A stretch of 34,494 nucleotides of DNA, from the NCBI GenBank assembly GCA_035353235.1, contig DAOPZG010000011.1:1-34494 (forward strand), written 5' to 3'. The translations under genes were made by a program, and so were the position numbers. Below, one piece after another: positions 32,377 to 34,494 of the stretch (position 1 is the first letter of the stretch; the number at the start of each line of letters is the position of its first letter). This DNA comes from CAXXOK01 sp035353235. Its GTDB lineage: Bacteria > Bacillota > Clostridia > Christensenellales > Aristaeellaceae. A model generated the notes under the pieces. The model was not told where the DNA came from and made no database searches. It saw only the letters and a list, made by a program, of their open reading frames with translations.

Positions 32377-33408
32377 ATGAAAAGCGTTAACATACAGGAT
32401 ATTGCCCGCGAAGCAGGCGTTGGCAAAGCGACGGTTTCGCGGGTGATTAACGGTAAAGGATATGTAAGCCGGGAAACAGCCGCGAAGATCAGGGCAGTGA
32501 TGGAACGGTATCATTATCAGCCTTCCGCGCTGGCGCGAAGCCTGTCCAAACAGGAAAGCGACGCCATCGGGCTGATTATCCCCGAGGCAAACAACCCCTT
32601 CTTTTCCGGGTTGCTGACAGGGATCAGCGAGGTGATGGATCAGTGCGGTTACACGTTGATCCTGCGTACTTCCGGCAACGAGCCGGAACGTGATTTTCGT
32701 GCGCTGGAGGCGATGCGCTGCCAGCGTGTAAAAGGCCTGATCTATGTGCCCGCGTGCAATTATGAGGACGATACGGATTTTGCGGAGATGCTCTCCCGCC
32801 TGAACGACCTGGATGGGCCGTATGTGGTGCTGGATCGGCCAATTCGCCGGCTGGACTGCGACTGCGTGCTCAGCGACAACTTCAGCGGCGCATACGCAGC
32901 AACCGAGGCGCTGATTCGCGCTGGACACCGCGAGATCGGTGTGATTGCGGGAAACACCCAGCTCCAGATTGGGCGGGAACGAGTGAACGGCTACCGCGAG
33001 GCAATGCAGAAAAACGGACTGCCCCTGCGCGAGCCGTATCTCCTGACCGGAACCTTTGACCAGCAGGAAGCCTACCGCCGCGTCAGGGAGCTGATGGATA
33101 TGGCGGAACGCCCGACGGCTTTTTTTATCGCCAACAACCATAGCGAGATCGGCTTTCTCAATGCGATACGGGACGCGAAGAAGAAGATTCCGGAGGATGT
33201 GGCGTTCGTTGGTTTCGACGAACTGCCCGGACAGATGATCTTCGGCTTACCGTTCAGCTGCCTGGACCGCGAGGTAACGCAGTTAGGGACGAAAGCCGCC
33301 CGGCTGCTGGTGCGCCGCTTTGAGGAACCAAACCGGCCGGCGGAACGCATGGTGGTCGTACCGCGACTGTCGTTGCGCGGTTCCGAAAAATATCCGAACC
33401 ACCTGTAA
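32377..33408 (+). CDS. LacI-family transcriptional regulator
   Basis: A 343-residue sugar-responsive repressor. The HTH is at residues 4-25 (NIQDIAREAGVGKATVSRVING), the hinge helix follows at about 50-58 (PSALARSLS), and the periplasmic-binding-protein-like effector domain starts at SDAIGLIIPEANNPFF. GFDELP near 280 and the dimer region are as usual. The ATG follows AGGAGGGG. A perfect LacI operator sits between its promoter and start codon, so autoregulation is likely. A sugar-binding lipoprotein gene follows on the same strand and may be its target, but that gene has its own promoter without a matching operator seen. Effector sugar unknown. Confidence 0.95.
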   Translation: MKSVNIQDIAREAGVGKATVSRVINGKGYVSRETAAKIRAVMERYHYQPSALARSLSKQESDAIGLIIPEANNPFFSGLLTGISEVMDQCGYTLILRTSGNEPERDFRALEAMRCQRVKGLIYVPACNYEDDTDFAEMLSRLNDLDGPYVVLDRPIRRLDCDCVLSDNFSGAYAATEALIRAGHREIGVIAGNTQLQIGRERVNGYREAMQKNGLPLREPYLLTGTFDQQEAYRRVRELMDMAERPTAFFIANNHSEIGFLNAIRDAKKKIPEDVAFVGFDELPGQMIFGLPFSCLDREVTQLGTKAARLLVRRFEEPNRPAERMVVVPRLSLRGSEKYPNHL

Positions 33409-33490
33409 GCGGTCAGAGAAGAACCATCCTCGGTACAGGAAACCCTGCCTGATCGGCGGTTTGGAGCACATTAATATTCTCTGGAACGAC

Positions 33491-33521
33491 AGAAGAGTAC
33501 GCTGATGCGTACTCTTCTTTT
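33491..33521 (+). terminator. terminator of the LacI-type gene
   Basis: Perfect 12-base stem AGAAGAGTACGC/GCGTACTCTTCT with TGAT loop, followed by T to 33521. Confidence 0.9.
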
Positions 33522-33532
33522 GTACGGACTGC

Positions 33533-33561
33533 TTGTGAGGCGTGCCGGTTGGTGCTACAAT
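33533..33561 (+). promoter_or_regulatory. promoter of the sugar-binding lipoprotein gene
   Basis: TTGTGA at 33533-33538, 17-base spacer, TACAAT at 33556-33561. The leader to the start codon is about 70 bases. Confidence 0.65.
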
Positions 33562-33637
33562 AGGGCAAAAGCGGCCAAAGAAGCCAACAGAAAACATGCC
33601 CGGAACCAGCGCCAGACGAAACGGGGAGGAACGAAGT

Positions 33638-34494
33638 GTGAGAAAAAGGTTCCGTCCGATAGGAATGATTACAACGATATGCCTTGCCTGCCTGATCCTG
33701 CTGAACGGTTGCGCGCCTGCCGCGCCTTCGGCGGAGAGCACGGCGGACGATTCGCAGGTTCTGCTGGGGTTTTCCCAGCTGGGGTCGGAAAGCGCGTGGC
33801 GGTTGGGCAATACCAAGTCCGTTCAGGACGCTGCCAAGCGGGCAGGCGTCCGCCTGATGTATGAAAACGCCGAACAGAAACAGGAAAACCAGATCAAGGC
33901 GATCCGTTCGTTTATCGCCTATCAGGTCGACGTGATTGCTTTTTCACCGATCGTGGAGGACGGATGGGATAACGTGCTGACGGAAGCCAAGAAAGCCGGG
34001 ATTCCCGTGCTGATTACCGACCGCCAGATTAACACCAGCGATGAAAGCCTTTACGTGGGCTTCGTCGGCTCCGACTTTACGGAGGAAGGCCGTAAGGCCG
34101 GGCAATTTGTGCAGAAACGCATGGCGGATGCACAGCATGTGAACATTGTGGAGATCTCCGGTACCGTTGACTCCACGCCCATGAGGCAGCGCGGCGCGGG
34201 CTTCCGGGAAGTGCTGGCGGGGGACAGCCGTTTTCAGATCATCGAAAGCGTCTCCGGCGATTTCCTGCGGTCCAAGGGGAAGGAATGTATGCAGGGCTTG
34301 CTGGCGAGGCACAAAGACATTGATGTGCTTTACTCCCATAACGACGCGATGACGTTGGGTGCGATCGAGGCGATCGAGGAGGCGGGGCTGACCCCCGGCA
34401 AGGATATTGTGATTGTGACCGTGGACGGCGAGCAGAAGGCAATCGACCTGCTTAAACAAGGCAAAATTAACTGTGTCGTGGAATGCACACCGCT
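33638..34494 (+). CDS. YtfQ-like sugar ABC transporter substrate-binding lipoprotein (3' end cut off)
   Basis: The reading frame is open to the window end, so the protein is partial (285 residues visible). A GTG start with GGGGAGG eight bases upstream leads to a lipoprotein signal: charged RKRFR, a hydrophobic stretch and lipobox LNGC with Cys25. The mature part opens LGFSQLGSESAWR and contains QKQENQIKAIRSFIA, DVIAFSPIVEDGW and PVLITDRQI. These are close to the YtfQ family, which binds galactofuranose and related furanoses in enteric bacteria. SHNDAMTLGAIEAIEEAG is the usual later sugar-contact region. Membrane and ATPase subunits would be expected just beyond the window. The substrate is inferred only from family. 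Confidence 0.9.
   Translation, partial: MRKRFRPIGMITTICLACLILLNGCAPAAPSAESTADDSQVLLGFSQLGSESAWRLGNTKSVQDAAKRAGVRLMYENAEQKQENQIKAIRSFIAYQVDVIAFSPIVEDGWDNVLTEAKKAGIPVLITDRQINTSDESLYVGFVGSDFTEEGRKAGQFVQKRMADAQHVNIVEISGTVDSTPMRQRGAGFREVLAGDSRFQIIESVSGDFLRSKGKECMQGLLARHKDIDVLYSHNDAMTLGAIEAIEEAGLTPGKDIVIVTVDGEQKAIDLLKQGKINCVVECTP

Noticed and set aside
33505..33864. 119-codon plus frame before the sugar-binding gene
   Set aside because: Out of frame with the lipoprotein, whose signal peptide, lipobox and family motifs begin at 33638.
1..34494. CRISPR arrays, tRNA or rRNA genes, insertion sequences
   Set aside because: No regularly spaced direct repeats, no cloverleaf-like segments and no transposase-like product were seen.

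Overview
The window looks like a GC-rich member of the Bacillota, most likely a gut-type Clostridia. Supporting signs are a SpoIID-type sporulation/cell-wall protein, MutS2 with an Smr domain, a U32 protein of about 800 residues, a NadD-YqeK fusion followed by RsfS, and a DUF2975/YozG-type pair. Ribosome binding sites are strong (GGAGG type), GTG/TTG starts are frequent, and several promoters are near-perfect sigma-A types (TTGACA-17-TATAAT). No rRNA, tRNA, CRISPR array or insertion sequence was seen, so this reads as ordinary chromosome rather than a mobile island. The exact order or genus cannot be named from this sequence.

Layout. Bases 1-7667 run on the plus strand: the 3' end of a SpoIID-like protein, uridine kinase, a DUF362/ferredoxin protein, uvrA, and a beta-CASP metallo-hydrolase. 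Then come a DUF2975 membrane protein with its small HTH partner (7870-8578) and a cytoplasmic GH3 glycosidase (8821-10899). Facing these on the minus strand is a four-gene unit (13482 down to 11109): a sodium-pump decarboxylase beta subunit, a gamma-like subunit, an unknown membrane protein and a UspA-like protein. No carboxyltransferase (alpha) subunit is present. A second minus-strand run (20172 down to 13584) holds a 1270-residue PAS/GGDEF/EAL signalling protein, a two-part glycosyltransferase-like protein, an acyl-CoA thioesterase overlapping it by 8 bases, and a GNAT acetyltransferase.

From 20385 a plus-strand run carries a cyclophilin, the U32 protein, MutS2, an OmpR-type response regulator with its histidine kinase, and shikimate kinase. 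The gaps are short and could form one long transcription unit. On the minus strand follow an orphan ZnuA-like metal-binding protein (30034-29096), with a candidate structured noncoding RNA just beyond its stop codon, and then a NadD-YqeK/RsfS pair (32221-30646). The window ends on the plus strand with a LacI-type regulator that carries a perfect LacI-family operator at its own start site, followed by the beginning of a YtfQ-like sugar-binding lipoprotein that runs off the end.

The most interesting items are the structured RNA candidate at 28851-29079, whose two G-U wobbles point to the minus strand; the PAS-rich signalling protein with a pseudo-receiver and a dead GGDEF domain but an intact EAL site; and the sodium-pump operon without an alpha subunit.
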